Shown here in pieces: positions 21,801-33,964 of a stretch of DNA of 64,000 bases (within the stretch, counting starts at the first letter, position 1; each line of letters opens with the position of its first letter). Both the position numbers and the translations under genes were made by a program. Under the pieces are notes generated by a model. That model worked only from the letters and a program-made list of their open reading frames with translations, had not been told where the DNA came from and made no database searches. The stretch spans positions 213,913,047 through 213,977,046 of the forward strand of contig CM056995.1 in NCBI GenBank assembly GCA_029891345.1, in the 5' to 3' direction. Source of the DNA: Dryococelus australis (taxonomy: Eukaryota > Arthropoda > Insecta > Phasmatodea > Phasmatidae).

Positions 21801-22830
21801 AATTGATGGGATATATAGAATGAAGGTGAATGTGCTATGCATACGAAAATAACCCTGTAAAAAAGTGTAAAGTGTAACAAAACAACGAGACAATGCAATC
21901 CAGCCCAGCATCTAGAAGGCATGTGTATCAAACAAAATATTTTTTTTGAAGTCATGTGCATAATACACAAAGTGAAAAAAGTCTATCAAAACACAAATGT
22001 TCTTAGCTACTGTACCTAAAGTTCAGTAATTTTTTGAGAAGTATTAAATGATTCACAGTGTTTTCTTATTTCTGTTATTGATTTATGTCCTATATCATGC
22101 AAAGTTTAAGTTTTCATTTACACCTTGCGTGGGTCAAACCTTTGATGTGTACTGTAAGTTGAAAGTCAGTTATGAAGGCTGGGATTACGATAACTTCACA
22201 TTTCACGGGACAAGTTTCAAGAAACACATTCACGTAAACTGGCTATACCTTGAATGCTGTGTTTCAATAAGACCTATCACAATCCATTCACATAGAGTCA
22301 ATGTGAAAATCTGACCCTGTACTGTATGTGCCACGAGATTTTGCTGGCAACTCACAAAATAAACGGAGTTATTATTTTGCAATGCCGTCTGCTCACATAT
22401 TTAACAGAGTGTATGCACCGTGCTTTTTTCCCTAGATGGGAGACGAATGGATTATACAGGTAGGCTTATTCGTACCGGAAAAATAAAGAAAGCTGTTTAA
22501 AAAAAAGTAGTAGACGTACTGTCCATGTATAACGTAATGTGTTCGTACAGTGGGTAGACAAATGTAACTCCTAGGTGATGAATTACTTACAGAATATAGG
22601 TACATGAACTAAAGCAGATTATTCCATCTGTAAATTCGGTAATATTTATACATTGCCGGAAATGTCAAATTATTAGTAGTTGTAGCGACGGACTCCTGGC
22701 CCACTTCTGAAATGACATAGGGATAGATGCAGTTGTGTAGCGCGTGAGAGGGTACCGGAGGCGAGGTTAGAGACCCTCCGCTCCCCTTACGCCCTCATCA
22801 CCATGCTGTGATTGGTTATTGGTTGAGGCA
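18835..22830. other. About 4 kb of unassigned AT-rich DNA
   Basis: I see no supportable gene. There is a poly-G run at 21757-21774 and a GCAGGGCTTC word at 19040, which also occurs near 41334. 22740-22800 is a short GC-rich patch. Frames at 20220, 21146 and 22048 look random. Confidence 0.35.
19078..19145 (+). promoter_or_regulatory. Possible core promoter (TATA plus initiator-like)
   Basis: ATATATATAGAAGG at 19079 is followed by TGACGTCATCACC, a CRE-like palindrome, and CCTCAGCAGACGC. The arrangement resembles an insect promoter, but no coding frame follows. Low confidence. Confidence 0.2.
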
Positions 22831-22837
22831 GACCATC

Positions 22838-23062
22838 ATTTATGCCTTAGGCCCTTTCCGGCAAGGTCAATTATGAGTTAAGCCCTTTTATAATCATAGT
22901 CATAATTTCTGAACCGTTGTAACTATAGTCATCAAATTCATAACATAGGCATCGCACCCAATATCCATCACGATGGCAAGGTCATTTCGGCCTCAAACCC
23001 TTTCTGATAAGATCAATTATGCATTAAGCCCTTTTAAAAACAGTCATAATTTCCGAACTGTT
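22838..23062 (-). repeat. About 1.5 units of the 37-39 kb tandem family, in reverse orientation
   Basis: Read on the minus strand, this segment contains GATGCCTATGTTATGAATTT, then GATGACTATA, then CGGTTCAGAAATTA: the exact core order of the 119 bp units at 37.4-39.3 kb. Two partial units are spaced about 143 bp apart (GTTCGGAAATTA near 23057, GTTCAGAAATTA near 22917). Confidence 0.75.
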
Positions 23063-23072
23063 GAAGCTAAAG

Positions 23073-23195
23073 TCAAGTACATACCTAGCAAAGTACATAC
23101 TCACCAAGTACATACTTATCAACTACAAACCTACCAACTATATACTCACCAACTACATACTCATCAAGTACATATTCATCAAGTACATTTTTACT
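23073..23195 (+). repeat. Minisatellite of ~15 bp units (CAACTACATACTCAC type)
   Basis: About eight units such as CAAGTACATACTCAC and CAACTATATACTCAC. The 15 bp period keeps one frame open and gives a spurious HTHQ-rich peptide. Confidence 0.9.
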
Positions 23196-23234
23196 CACTT
23201 ATTTTGTTTCCGAATTTAACAAAAATTTATTTTT

Positions 23235-24430
23235 GAGTTAGAACCTGCTAGGGGTGATTAATGTAATGTTATTTTTATATTATCGAATCTCGGTCAGAGC
23301 ACCTAATATTATATTATTCTAGAGTTTAACAAAATTCTATCTTTGAGTTCGGTATCTGCTAGGGATAATTAATATGACGTTATCTTTAGATTACCGAGTT
23401 CGAGTCTCGGTCAGGACACCTAATATTATTTTATTTTGAAATTTAACAAAAATTTATTTTTGTGTTGGGTACCTGCTTGAGGTAATTAATGTAAGGTAAT
23501 TTTTGGATTACCGAGTTCGAGTTTTGGTCAGGACACCTAATATTATTTTTTTTCCGAATTTAACAAAAATTTATTTTTGTGTTGAGTACCTGCTAGGGGT
23601 GATTAATGCATAGGCAGTTCACTGTACAATTAGTACTATTTAAAGCCCTGCTTGAGACCTATTTGTATTCACGTTGTGTGTTCTTCCGCCTTATGTAAAA
23701 TTAACATTGCAATGGGCCCCATCACTTTATTCATGTGTTTGTCAAGTGAAACTGTGAAATTATTACAAATGTTAATATTGTACAAACCTGCTCATTTTTA
23801 CACTTCGATGCATTAAAAAACACAGAAAGCGAGATAAATAATTTGTGTTATCACGAAAGGTTACCTAACACTTTTTGTTCGACGTTAATGTAGGGAACTA
23901 CATTCCCCTTCATTATTACCAAATTTACTGGGCGAATGTCACTCATTGCGCCCGTTAAAATAATTGCAGATAGGGGCAGGAACTTTTTTCTGAGGTTGAT
24001 TTCAAAAGTGCTCACTTTATCGTGAACAGCCTTTAATGTTATTTTTTGGATTATCGAGTTCCATTCTCGGTCAGGACACTTAATATTATTTTATTTTCGA
24101 ATTTAACAAAAAATTATTTTTGAGTTAGGTACCTGCCAAAGATAATTATTGTGCTGTTATTTTTGGATTACCATGTTCGATTTCTGGTCAGCACAAATGT
24201 TATTTTATTTTCGAATTGAAGAAAAATTTGTTTTTGCTTTGTATTCCTGCTTAGAGCTATTTATGTAATGCTATTTTTGGATTACCGAGTTCGATTCTTG
24301 GCCAGAGAACTTATTATTATTATCATAATTTTGAATTTTACAATTTTTTTTTGGGTTGTATTCCTGCTTAAAGCAATTAATGTAATGTTATTTTTGGATT
24401 GCCCAGTTCAATTCTCAGGACTCACTTAAT
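23235..24430 (+). repeat. Tandem array, ~117 bp unit with a B-box-like core, interrupted by a MITE
   Basis: The unit contains GGATTACCGAGTTCGAG, a TCTCGGTCAGGACACC segment and AATTTAACAAAAATTTATTT. The CGGTCAG anchor falls at about 23291, 23408, 23525, 24068, 24185 and 24300. The 543 bp gap between the third and fourth equals one 117 bp period plus about 426 bp, the size of the insertion at 23611-24035. The GTTCGAGTCTCGG core resembles the RNA polymerase III B-box. Confidence 0.8.
23611..24035. mobile_element. MITE inserted in the 117 bp array (same TIR family as 51336-51571)
   Basis: The right end, TTCAAAAGTGCTCACTTTA then TCGTGAACAGCC, matches the right TIR of the element inside the 5' LTR at 51.3 kb. 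The left end TAGGCAGTTCACTGTACAA is its diverged inverse. The insertion length explains the gap in the array's periodicity. A TA or TTAATG duplication is possible; the repetitive flanks do not allow a choice. Confidence 0.65.
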
Positions 24431-27400
24431 ATTAAAAAAAATTGGGTAATGCATTCTTGCGCATTCACTTATGCTCGCTGTCTAGCATCTTACCTGAATA
24501 CTGTCTCCCGCGCGACTGCTCTGTAACATGTTCAATGTTAACTGTTGAAGGTCAAGAAATGTGGAGGGGGAAAGCAGTTGTATGACGGAATCGGGCAATG
24601 ACATAATTGTGTATATGATGTAATCGTACAAGTCCATACTTGCACAAACATGCAATGAATATTTAATATGTATGCACATAAGCACATGAATAATTAGCAA
24701 CTACACCATCATCAAAGTCATATGTCCTCTAAGCAAGACAGCCAGACTTCAACTGCCATACACTATTTCATTTATTTCAGACTTTGTAATAATAATAATT
24801 ATTATTATTACTATAACAGGAGGGAGGTATTACACTTGCACCATGCTAGCATTCACTATACACATTTACCAAGTATGCACAAACCTAGAGAAAGATATGT
24901 TCGCTCCCTAGGAACGATAGCTCACGACTGAAGCCTTATCGTAAACATGTTGTCCATAGGATATAGCAAGCGAGAACACTTTCTGCTTTATTTCTGTCAA
25001 TTCAACAAACCCTATCAGAAAAAAATTGCTTGCGTGGCTTCGACATGTACCAGCACCCACATACAGAATATTCCAACGAATTACTCTGATAAACCATTTC
25101 AGAGTGTAATAGCAAAACACCCACACACACACATTCACCTAAACACCTGCACCTTGCAGGCTTACTGATAATCTCAGTTGGTGTGCACCATTGCTCGGAA
25201 AGCCAACAGGATGGGAGCTCTAACGAACAGTAAGTGGATTGGCACAGAGATCGAGCCCCGGACAGAGTATTTGAAATTTTGTGTATTTTTCATTCCTTAC
25301 CTTCGAACTCTGACGTTTCATAACCTATAAGATCTTCTACACATTATTCCTTTCTACAGTTTAATCAGTCATACACGTTACTATTTTCTATATTCTCGTG
25401 AAACTTCAAATTTTCTTGGAGTTTAATGATTTTTCGGAGTTTATCCCTTTTTGAAAAGTAAGCTTTTTCTAATGTTTAAATAAATTGATTGTGATATGCT
25501 TTGATTGATATTGCTATAACTCATTATGGTAGACTGTTTAACACACCCAAGCACACCCATACATATACATACATACACAGACACCAATCCACACACACAC
25601 ATAAAACCATGCACACACAAACACACACATGCAATTTCACCTATCCCCTGCAGAACTACCAGAGATACCAGAGCATCAGAGGATGGAGAGTATACAGGAT
25701 GGGAACACCAACAACAGGTAGGTGGATTGATACTGAATTCAACTCCCATTCAAGATACTTAATTTTTATTTGCGCAGTGAGACTATTTACACATCGTCAT
25801 TACCATATGACAAACCAGTTCTCGACTAACACCATTGACTTATACCAAAGGGCACTTGTTTGTCATCTGCATTTGATTGATTACTCAGATGTGCTCGACT
25901 CATTTATTTCTCTTTCACATTCATTCAACCCTATATGCATGCAATCTATTTACTTAATGTCGATGGATCCATTGTTTTCTCATTACTATGCCAATGCTTC
26001 TCATTGGTCAATTACTCACATTAGTTCAAGTGTCAGCATACCTCCAAAACATGCATTCGACTACCATATTGGATTCCAAAAGTATTACAAACTAAAGAAA
26101 TTATATTTAATTAGATTAATTATAACTAGTGCACTCAAACTTGCCTAAACATGCATAGTGAAATGCTACTGAATATGTTCTAAATATATGTGTATGCATA
26201 CACACACATAAACACACTCACACATGCACCCATGCATAGATACAGACATACATGCATTCACACACACTTACCAACAACTACACAAATACGAAGGTATGCA
26301 CATAAATAATTAGCAACTGTGCATAAGATACCATTGGAGAACATGACCACTCAACACAACACCTAGCACAAGACTGAAGATTGTTCACAGATATGAAACC
26401 ATATTTGTTTCTCACCTGCGTTCAACTATGGCCAATGTTGTTTCCATTGGCTAATTACTCAAACATGTTCGACTGACATCTTGGATTGATTTTATGCATA
26501 AAAGGATGGGAATAATTTTGAAAATAACTTAGATCGAGCTTGGAAGTCGTCGTTGTTACTTCACAGATGCCACTATTTGGCTTGAACCCGACTACCCAAC
26601 ACCTGCTACAGAGATGTCCAAGCTGCTGAAAATGAGTTGTTTTACATCCAGCCGCCACATAACCCTGCGCGATGACTACGACTGACAGAGAACAACAAGG
26701 CTAATCCTAGGCTGTACCCTGAAAACGAAAGTGAGACTTTCACCGGCTACTGACCACCCCAGACACCATGGAACCTGGATACAATGACAACAAAATATTT
26801 TCGGAAGAAGTTTTCCTGTTACCAGAACCTATTAGCACAGACTCAACACCATGTATAATATAAATATCCATCACTTGCTACGACTACGTGCGTGTAGAAC
26901 TACATTGTGTGCACTATGCTATTACTTTTAAAAATGAGTGTGACGATATTTACTGCTCGATATACATTGAGACATATAGTGAGAATGTACATTTCCATCT
27001 ACAATGGTACCAATATTTCCATTAACCTTCAATCTTTACCAAATATGGTAGGTTAGGCTTACATAGGAGAGTTGATAACTCAACCATCAACCGTAAAATG
27101 TATGTAATGTACAACAAATAATTAATATTTAGCAACTATTCACACACAAGTATTATTTACCTATTGGTTCAAGAAATATATAGGATAATAATATAGTTTA
27201 AATCACATATCAAGTAAATTTATCAGAGTATTGACATAATGAATATCCAAGTGCAAGTAGTATATGCGCAATGAGCTAAAACCAACTACCCATCGACCGA
27301 TGAAACACAACGATGGAAGATGGAAACCAAGAGTTAGGATAGAGAACATACACCCTGCTTCATATCATATCAAGGACACTTATAAGTACTATTTACATAT

Positions 27401-29414
27401 AGATTAAATAACATGAGTAATTTCACTCTAACTACGCATTTTACCATAACTAAAGCTAACTTTCGACTAAAATATGTTTGATATTGTATATAACTTACAT
27501 GCATATCATCTTGTAACACACTACACAACAATCACTCAATGTACTATTCCATTACCTATCTTACTCTGTCTACATTATCTCTCTACCAAGCTATTACAGA
27601 TCGTCGAACAACCAAGAACCACCTACCACCCATCACTCAAACAGTCTGTTATCTCTGGAAGGGAGAACAATGGACTTGAGGAAAAGATGCAGGTAGCTGC
27701 TCTAACTGGGAAGGCTGCACACAATCACGAATTGCATAACATATATATGTAATTAAAGAATATCAATATAAATCTCATTTTTCAAAAAATTTATACAATT
27801 TAGAAATGACAAACTCAACACAAGCATATGTGAAATTAATACTCTACATATTATAGAAAACTTGGCCTCACAAACATGTATTTTACTTAAAGAAAAACCT
27901 ATCTTAAACCCGAAAAGAATTAATTGACATTACTGATTTATGTTAAACAAGTAAATCATTTTTATTGTTAACCTAATTACTCATACTTTAACCATTCACA
28001 CAAGATTGTTCAGAAATGTTCCCAATGAAGCTAACTAAGATATAAAACCTTGCTTCAACTCGAATCGACACCAAGTTTTTGTATTAGATTAGTTCACATC
28101 GACAAAGATAACAAATATATTCACTGAAACAGTTCTAATGGCCGGTTGCACCATCGTGGTTCGAAACCGATCCTACATCGGATGTAAGGTTTTCACAGAA
28201 AACGACAATACACTTGTTCCCCACCACCCGACCAGATCATATTCACCTAATGTGACAGCCCGCAATATGACAATATGACAACCCATTCAATTAGCAACTT
28301 TACCGTTCACTACAGAACACTGCAGAACATATCTACATAATACAACAACAAAACATACTTAGATCTCATTAAACACACACTCACAAAGAACCCAATAATA
28401 ATTTAATGACATATCATCTAACTATACTTATAGCCCAAACTTATATCTACCTATTGAAAATTTAAAAAAAATTCATAATATATTGATGTCATATCATACT
28501 CGCAGCTAGATAAACATACAAAAAAATACATTTCTACATATTCTTCCACACAAAATATTCTAACTTGTAATATCCAAAATTACCTGAACACTAACTACAT
28601 CATATTACTTATACCAAACACTTCCCTTTATACCAGCCAGGACAATAAAGCGAACATAACCATTCCTATGAAATACTCCAGCGAATTACTCTGTTATAAT
28701 TTACTCATGTAATAGCAAAACACAAACAGTCTCATTCAAATATTATAAACACCCATACAGCATACCAGAGTCAACAATCCAACCTTAACGAAATTGCATT
28801 CCAGTAGATCATATAACCAAACCAGCAATGCAAATGTTACAATAGAGAAAATATTATAACCATCCATTCGCAATTCCCATACCATCAAACATTACCAGCA
28901 ATACTACCATACCATACAGATAAGTTATATTAACCATCGAACCATTCTTTACGACTAGCACTATCAACACAAATTATGAACACATTAGTCAACCAGTTGA
29001 TATGCATCATTCATACTATCAGAACATTCCTATCAAGCACTCCTCTGAAAAAATATTGAAACTTAGTCATTGAGAACTATATCATCATATCATACAAGAC
29101 TCTTGCTTCTTGTAAATCGTAGAAGTTAGGAACTTAGTACTACTTTCAAACATTCACTCCATTCTCGCCATCAGATATTACTACAAGAATTATAATAAAA
29201 ACAACACTTATTTTTAAATTGCTAAGATAAAATGTATATTTGATGATGAATGAATAAAAACAATAGTCTTTCATACACTTTATATTATTTCACACAATTG
29301 TCAATAATTCATATTATTACTTACATACACTCAAACATATTCTCCATTTAACAAAAAATATTTACTTTAATTTTATAGTACAAATCTTATTGAGAGCAGT
29401 CATGGTTTATTTAT
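24431..29414. other. 5 kb gene-poor, strongly G-poor DNA
   Basis: From about 25 kb to 29.3 kb the plus strand is rich in A and C with very little G, a marked strand asymmetry. It contains CA-rich low-complexity DNA (25540-25640, 26205-26280) and a diverged direct repeat (CGAATTACTCTG...TGTAATAGCAAAACAC, at about 25078 and 28683). The word GGCCGGTTGCACCA at 28141 recalls the ends of some insect MITEs. The long plus-strand frame at 25501-26148 runs out of the CA-rich tract and has no recognised domain. Confidence 0.4.
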
Positions 29415-29952
29415 TTAAATATACAGCATTGCAGTTAACACACACACACACATATATATATGTCTTGTGTACGAAATGCCGAACATAGGTTTACTAGCTT
29501 CGTGTTGTATGGTGCTAGACCTAGTCGCGAATGTCTTGCTGAAATACTTGCACTCGATTCCCGATGAACGACAAACATTGCCTTTAAATGTCTTGTCATG
29601 TGTGTACAGGTTATCACTGCGAGTAAACACATCATACTTAGCACAATGGAATGCCTTGTATGATGGGCTGAACATGCAATTGCTACATTCAGGTTGACAT
29701 GCATTGTCTTTTAGCAAAAGTATTTCCACAATAGTAACATTGACACCGTAATGTATCTGGCGACTCTTCGGAGATCCTTTCCGTCGATAACGGTGTTACA
29801 AATGGTAAGTCTTCAATCATTGATGAGATCTTCATATTGTAACAGGACACACTATCACTTGATGATTCCACTAGTGACGATCTACCTTCTATCACAACCG
29901 TCAAAGAAGTGAAAACATTCATAAAGGACGCATGCTTACACACCATTTTCAC
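29415..29952 (-). pseudogene. C2H2 zinc-finger gene remnant, frameshifted
   Basis: The minus-strand frame from 29952 gives a serine-rich acidic N-terminus and a finger start, LRCQCYYCGNTFAKR. The sequence then shifts frame and continues as CSNCMFSPSYKAFHC, a degenerate unit with AKYDVFTRSDNLYTH, and CKYFSKTFATRSSTIQH. In the later units some second cysteines are replaced by Tyr. The finger style (C..C.-TF-...-ARxH) is that of the genes at 12 kb and 32-36 kb. It lies divergent to those at 32-36 kb. Probably dead; DNA binding is inferred from the fingers only. Confidence 0.5.
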
Positions 29953-30069
29953 AACAAAACAATTGTTTTATGTGTCACTCGAACTCAGTCAGAGAAAGAG
30001 AGCTTACTCAAACGACAAACAAACTGCGAATGAAACCATCTTGACTGTCTCAATGGAACTGAAAATTAT

Positions 30070-30155
30070 TTGTCAGATGTGGGACATGAACCTGTGCTTC
30101 TGTACAGGGAACCATAGCTTAAATCCAGTGTCTTAGACTACTCGACCGACCTAAA
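30070..30155 (-). repeat. Decayed tRNA-derived SINE head
   Basis: On the minus strand, TCGAGTAGTCTAAGACACTGG followed by GGTTCATGTCCC gives A-box-like and B-box-like sequence at tRNA spacing. The head resembles the better preserved one at 36165-36255. Confidence 0.4.
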
Positions 30156-30269
30156 AACTTCAGAAAATTTTTTATTCGACGAAACTGAAGACAGTGCCCT
30201 GTCTTCAGCTGCCAAGGTCTTATGATTTATTCTTTTAGATGGTAAAAAATTTTATAAGTTCAAAATGGT

Positions 30270-30660
30270 GGCCAAAGGTCAAGGTCAAGCTCGCATAATG
30301 CCATCCAAGGTTAGGTCAAGGCCACCAGCCAATGGCGGCCACCATTGTGCAAATGGCTGCCATCATTGTAATGGCCACCAACATGGCCACCAGCCACCAC
30401 ATGGCAGCCAGCCACCAACTGCCATTATTTGCTAGACAGTGCGACTTCCAAGATGGCGGACCAAATTGACAGTGCAGGAAGTTCTAGTCCAAGATGACTA
30501 CAGACATTTCCGAAAATGGTCATAATTGGTGTTCTGGCCACCAACATGGCCGCCCACCACCAGCCCCTATTTTGCTACACAGTGTGAATTCCAAGATGGT
30601 TGACCAGATTGCCAGAGCAGGAAGTTCTGGTTCAAGATGGTGGCTGTGGCCTTCATCTGC
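30270..30660 (+). repeat. Direct repeats rich in CAAGATGGCGG / GGCCACCA words
   Basis: Two copies of about 115 bp (30380-30497 and 30535-30640) share GGCCACCAACATGGCC, ACAGTG(C/T)GA(C/A)TTCCAAGATGG and GCAGGAAGTTCT. They are preceded by GGCC/ATGGC words and AAGGTCAAGGTCA-type sequence. Confidence 0.6.
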
Positions 30661-32219
30661 CTACACCATCAGTCGACTACCTGCCTACCTTTCAGATTCA
30701 CGAGTTTATAGTTAGTTGTTCGCACTGGGTTGGTTCATTCCACCGCTAGTGCAGTGAGTTTTGGCTGTGATTTGAATTTGATGGTTTCATTCTGATCGGT
30801 TGGTAACAAAAGCATTTGCTATTCTACCATACTAGCCAGGACTTCCTGATCTTGATAAGCATGTGTAATATGCATTGGACCTGTACTTACAGGTGGTCAT
30901 ACTCTGTCTGCATGAACTACCACACTTATGTACCAAGCCTACAATTAGCAGTGGTCATACACCGACCTACACTTACTTACAGACGGTCATACTCTGTCTT
31001 CATGGCCTATGTGCACTTGGGTACCGAGTCTGCAAACCGAACCTCCATAGCATGTAATTGTCTGCGCACTCATGTATTGAACTATGACCTTCCATCTTCG
31101 TAACTATTCACAGAGTCATACTCTACCGAAGCACCGACCCTTTGTAGTCATACTCTGTGCGACCTTCATTGCTCGTACTTTATCGCCCCACCACTACTGG
31201 GTCCAAAGCGACAGTAATAGCACATTCGGGCATGATATGCGCTCGTAATTCGTCGTGTACAGAGACTTTAATGTGTGTAATGAGGGGCAGTCATACACTC
31301 TCTGTACATCTCGTACATCTGTGCTGCAATGAATACTCAGCCATTGCTTATGTTCCAGCAATGAAGATGATGCCAGCCTCCTCCAACATAAAGGTGAGTA
31401 CATCGTGTATTGTTTCATATTCAATATTACAGTCGCTCAAATTAGGAAGTAAAAAAAAACTGTGTGCATAAAACGAGGGTATATACACAGTCACACGAGC
31501 TCTCTGGCTCATTCGCAGTTAGCCTGTCGTTCGAACTCTGACAGACGTGAGAGTGTATAATTTTTAGGCCAGCAGTTTGTACCATAGTTACGCATCAGCC
31601 AACAACTTGACATGGAGCACACTGAAAATGATAGTGTGCTGTTCTAGCAGTCAGAAGATTCTATCAGCTATTCTGGCATATGGAAAGTTTTACTCTCTTT
31701 CAGCACTCGACAAAGAAACTGAACTTGCGTACTGGCCTAAATAATTACTTCTGACATACTCTCGATATGAAATACGGTATGTCGACAAAAATCTACCTGC
31801 ATATATACAACAGGACAACGACATACATGACTGTCTCCCATGTACAGAGTGTTTGCAAGGATGTGCTACCATTATGAACACACCACATTCTAGGGGCTGG
31901 CGTAATGCACGCCGGAAGAGTGCATCCAACACTGGTTTCTTTTCTTAGGAACTCATGAAGGACAGTGAGAGATGTGTACCTGGAGCAGCTGACGAGGTCG
32001 TCATTCCGACGCAGGTTCGGCTGATAGTCAAAATCAAGCTTGTATTTCTGTCCCTGGGAGCCCTTGGTGCAGTGGTAGAGACATTATGGCAGGGTGTGCT
32101 CTCGCCACTCCTCCTGGCTGTGGTTGTAGATAGACGCAAATCTCACAATAGTAGTTAAACTAACAATATGATGGTTTTAGTATAGGGTCGGCCATCTCAG
32201 TTGTTATCCAGATTTTAAA
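30661..32219. other. Unassigned DNA between divergent zinc-finger genes
   Basis: 30870-31160 holds short imperfect repeats of GGTCATACTCTGTC. Frames at 31600-31930 and 31955-32158 contain protein-like stretches (e.g. GWRNARRKSASNTGFF) that I cannot assign; they may belong to the zinc-finger/virus-like cluster. Confidence 0.3.
31475..31525 (+). promoter_or_regulatory. Possible core promoter of the zinc-finger cluster
   Basis: GGTATATACACAG is followed about 35 bp later by CTCATTCGCAGTTAGCC, an arthropod-like initiator (CAGTT) at the expected distance. The nearest downstream plus-strand genes are those at 32.2 kb and beyond. Inferred only. Confidence 0.3.
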
Positions 32220-32229
32220 GAGTGGATAT

Positions 32230-32720
32230 CGGCTGTGCATAACGTGCTCTTATTCATGGACGGAACAGGAAAGTTATTCGTGTCGCTACTGTAAAAGGGC
32301 ATTTTCTAATAAAAACATCTACAGACAGCACGAAACTGGTTGTTATCAGAATGCAGGTCGTATTATGTTCGCACGTAAATGGTATAAATGTCAATTTGGT
32401 CGTCATAACAACTCGAAATGTCATCTTGCAACATGTAAGGGTTGCACTTCACTACCTGTTAAGAGCTATCTGAAGATATTACCATCTCAATGTAAAGGTT
32501 TATCTGAGAGCAGTTCTTTGGTACCTCCATGACATCCATGCAACTATTGTAACAAGACATTTACACATGCATACAGTGCAAGGAGACACACACAAAGTTT
32601 GTGTGAGAAGAGCATCATTCGTATGACATCGATGTGATAAGTGTCGAAGAATGTATGTGTGTGTTGACGCTTTAAAAAGACATTTGAAACAGTGTAAGTT
32701 TCAATCAAGCCGATACTAAT
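32230..32720 (+). pseudogene. Zinc-finger gene, tandem copy A
   Basis: GGAACAGGAAAGTTATTCG marks the shared start of copies A-C. Fingers read YSCRYCKRAFSNKNIYRQH, a degenerate second unit, CNYCNKTFTHAYSARRH and, in a shifted frame, a CRRMYV-type unit. An in-frame TGA follows VPP before the third finger. The A copy lacks the polymerase-associated segment that follows the fingers in B and C. Confidence 0.55.
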
Positions 32721-32784
32721 AGTAGTACATGTGTTGGGCTAGATAGCTCAGTAGCTGTTCACGCCACAAAGAGCGAGCGTCTGC

Positions 32785-33880
32785 TGCAGCTGTGCTCTTA
32801 TTCGATGATGGAACAGGAAAGTTATTTGTTCCACTACTTTAAGACCTTTTCTAATAAAAAAAACATCTACAGACAGCATGAAGATGATTGATATCAGAAT
32901 GCAGATTGTACTATGTTCCCATATAAAAAGTTTTAATCTCAATTCAGTCATCGAAGCGACTTGAAAAGACATATTGCAACATTTAAGGGTCTTCCTGCAC
33001 TGCCTATCAAGCGGTATCTGAAGATATTACCAGCTCAATGTAAAGGTTCATCTACAAATAAAGAGAGCAGTTCTTTGTCCCCACTACATCAATGCAGCTA
33101 TTGTGACAACACTTTTACATATGTATACGATGCAAGGAGATATTAAAAATGTAAATTTGCGAGGGGCACCATTTGTATGATATGTCGACGTGATAAATGT
33201 AGAAGAACATACACTCAGTTTGACGATTTAAATAGGCATTTAAAACATAGAAACAGAAAAATATGGGACTTCTGATGAACAACCTCAAGGTTATTCTGCA
33301 TCTCCGAAGCCTAATGTAATGGCTTTTTCCTGAAGCAATCTACATTCAAGGGACCTTTAAAAGGGTTTATTCATCGGCACCGAATATGTCAAATACACCA
33401 CTCAATGTTTACTCATACATGTTAAGTATGAAACAAAATATGATAAACCAACTTATTGAATAGGTAGACAAATATGGTTGTGTAATCTATAATATATGGG
33501 TGGATTGTACTATACAAAACCAGAGTCCCACAAAATTTAATATAGAGCCTTCAAGACATCGACTGTGTCTGTGCATTATGTTGAAGAATTAGAAAATACC
33601 ATTGTAAATAGTATACTAAAGTTATGTCTAGCAGAAGCAGAAATGTTTATCAAGGGTTAGGCCCTCCCATCAGTAATTCATCTAGAGTTGAGAACGAGTG
33701 AGTACTATCTGCTTAACAAATAGACACATACTGATTTCCCTCACCCCACTAAAGCATAGTTTCATCTTTGATTGGCAGAATTTAGGTATGAATTAGTACA
33801 ACAGTACTGCATTTGAAAGTTTGTAAGTTACAAAGACTTGCTCTCTGAAGCTAATACTATTAGTACCCTCTTCAGGTTGT
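32785..33880 (+). pseudogene. Zinc-finger gene with polymerase-associated domain, tandem copy B
   Basis: The start is MEQESYLFHYFKTF, with both finger cysteines lost (Phe). Later fingers are CSYCDNTFTYVYDARRY (last His now Tyr) and DKCRRTYTQFDDLNRH. Beyond the fingers, 33290-33800 aligns with copy C, including IYGWIVLYKT and LELRTSEYYLLNK. In Polinton- and adintovirus-type proteins this segment sits N-terminal to the protein-primed DNA polymerase, ending in a KGSGW...LELR...Y block. Stops and shifts are numerous, and no polymerase domain follows. Confidence 0.5.
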
Positions 33881-33964
33881 CACTTCAACGTGGTTTAAAA
33901 CAGGTCCGAATAGGTTGGTCAGATCAGTCGCTATTCAGACCTCGAAGAGAGAACATCAGCTGTG

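Noticed and set aside
22973..23236. HTHQ-repeat peptide
   Set aside because: A 15 bp minisatellite keeps one frame open; no evidence of a gene.
23235..24430. CRISPR-like regular repeats
   Set aside because: Tandem units with no unique spacers, in a eukaryotic context with no cas genes.
25501..26148. Longest open frame (215 codons)
   Set aside because: It runs out of a CA-rich low-complexity tract, lies in G-poor DNA where stops are rarer, overlaps other frames and contains no recognised domain.
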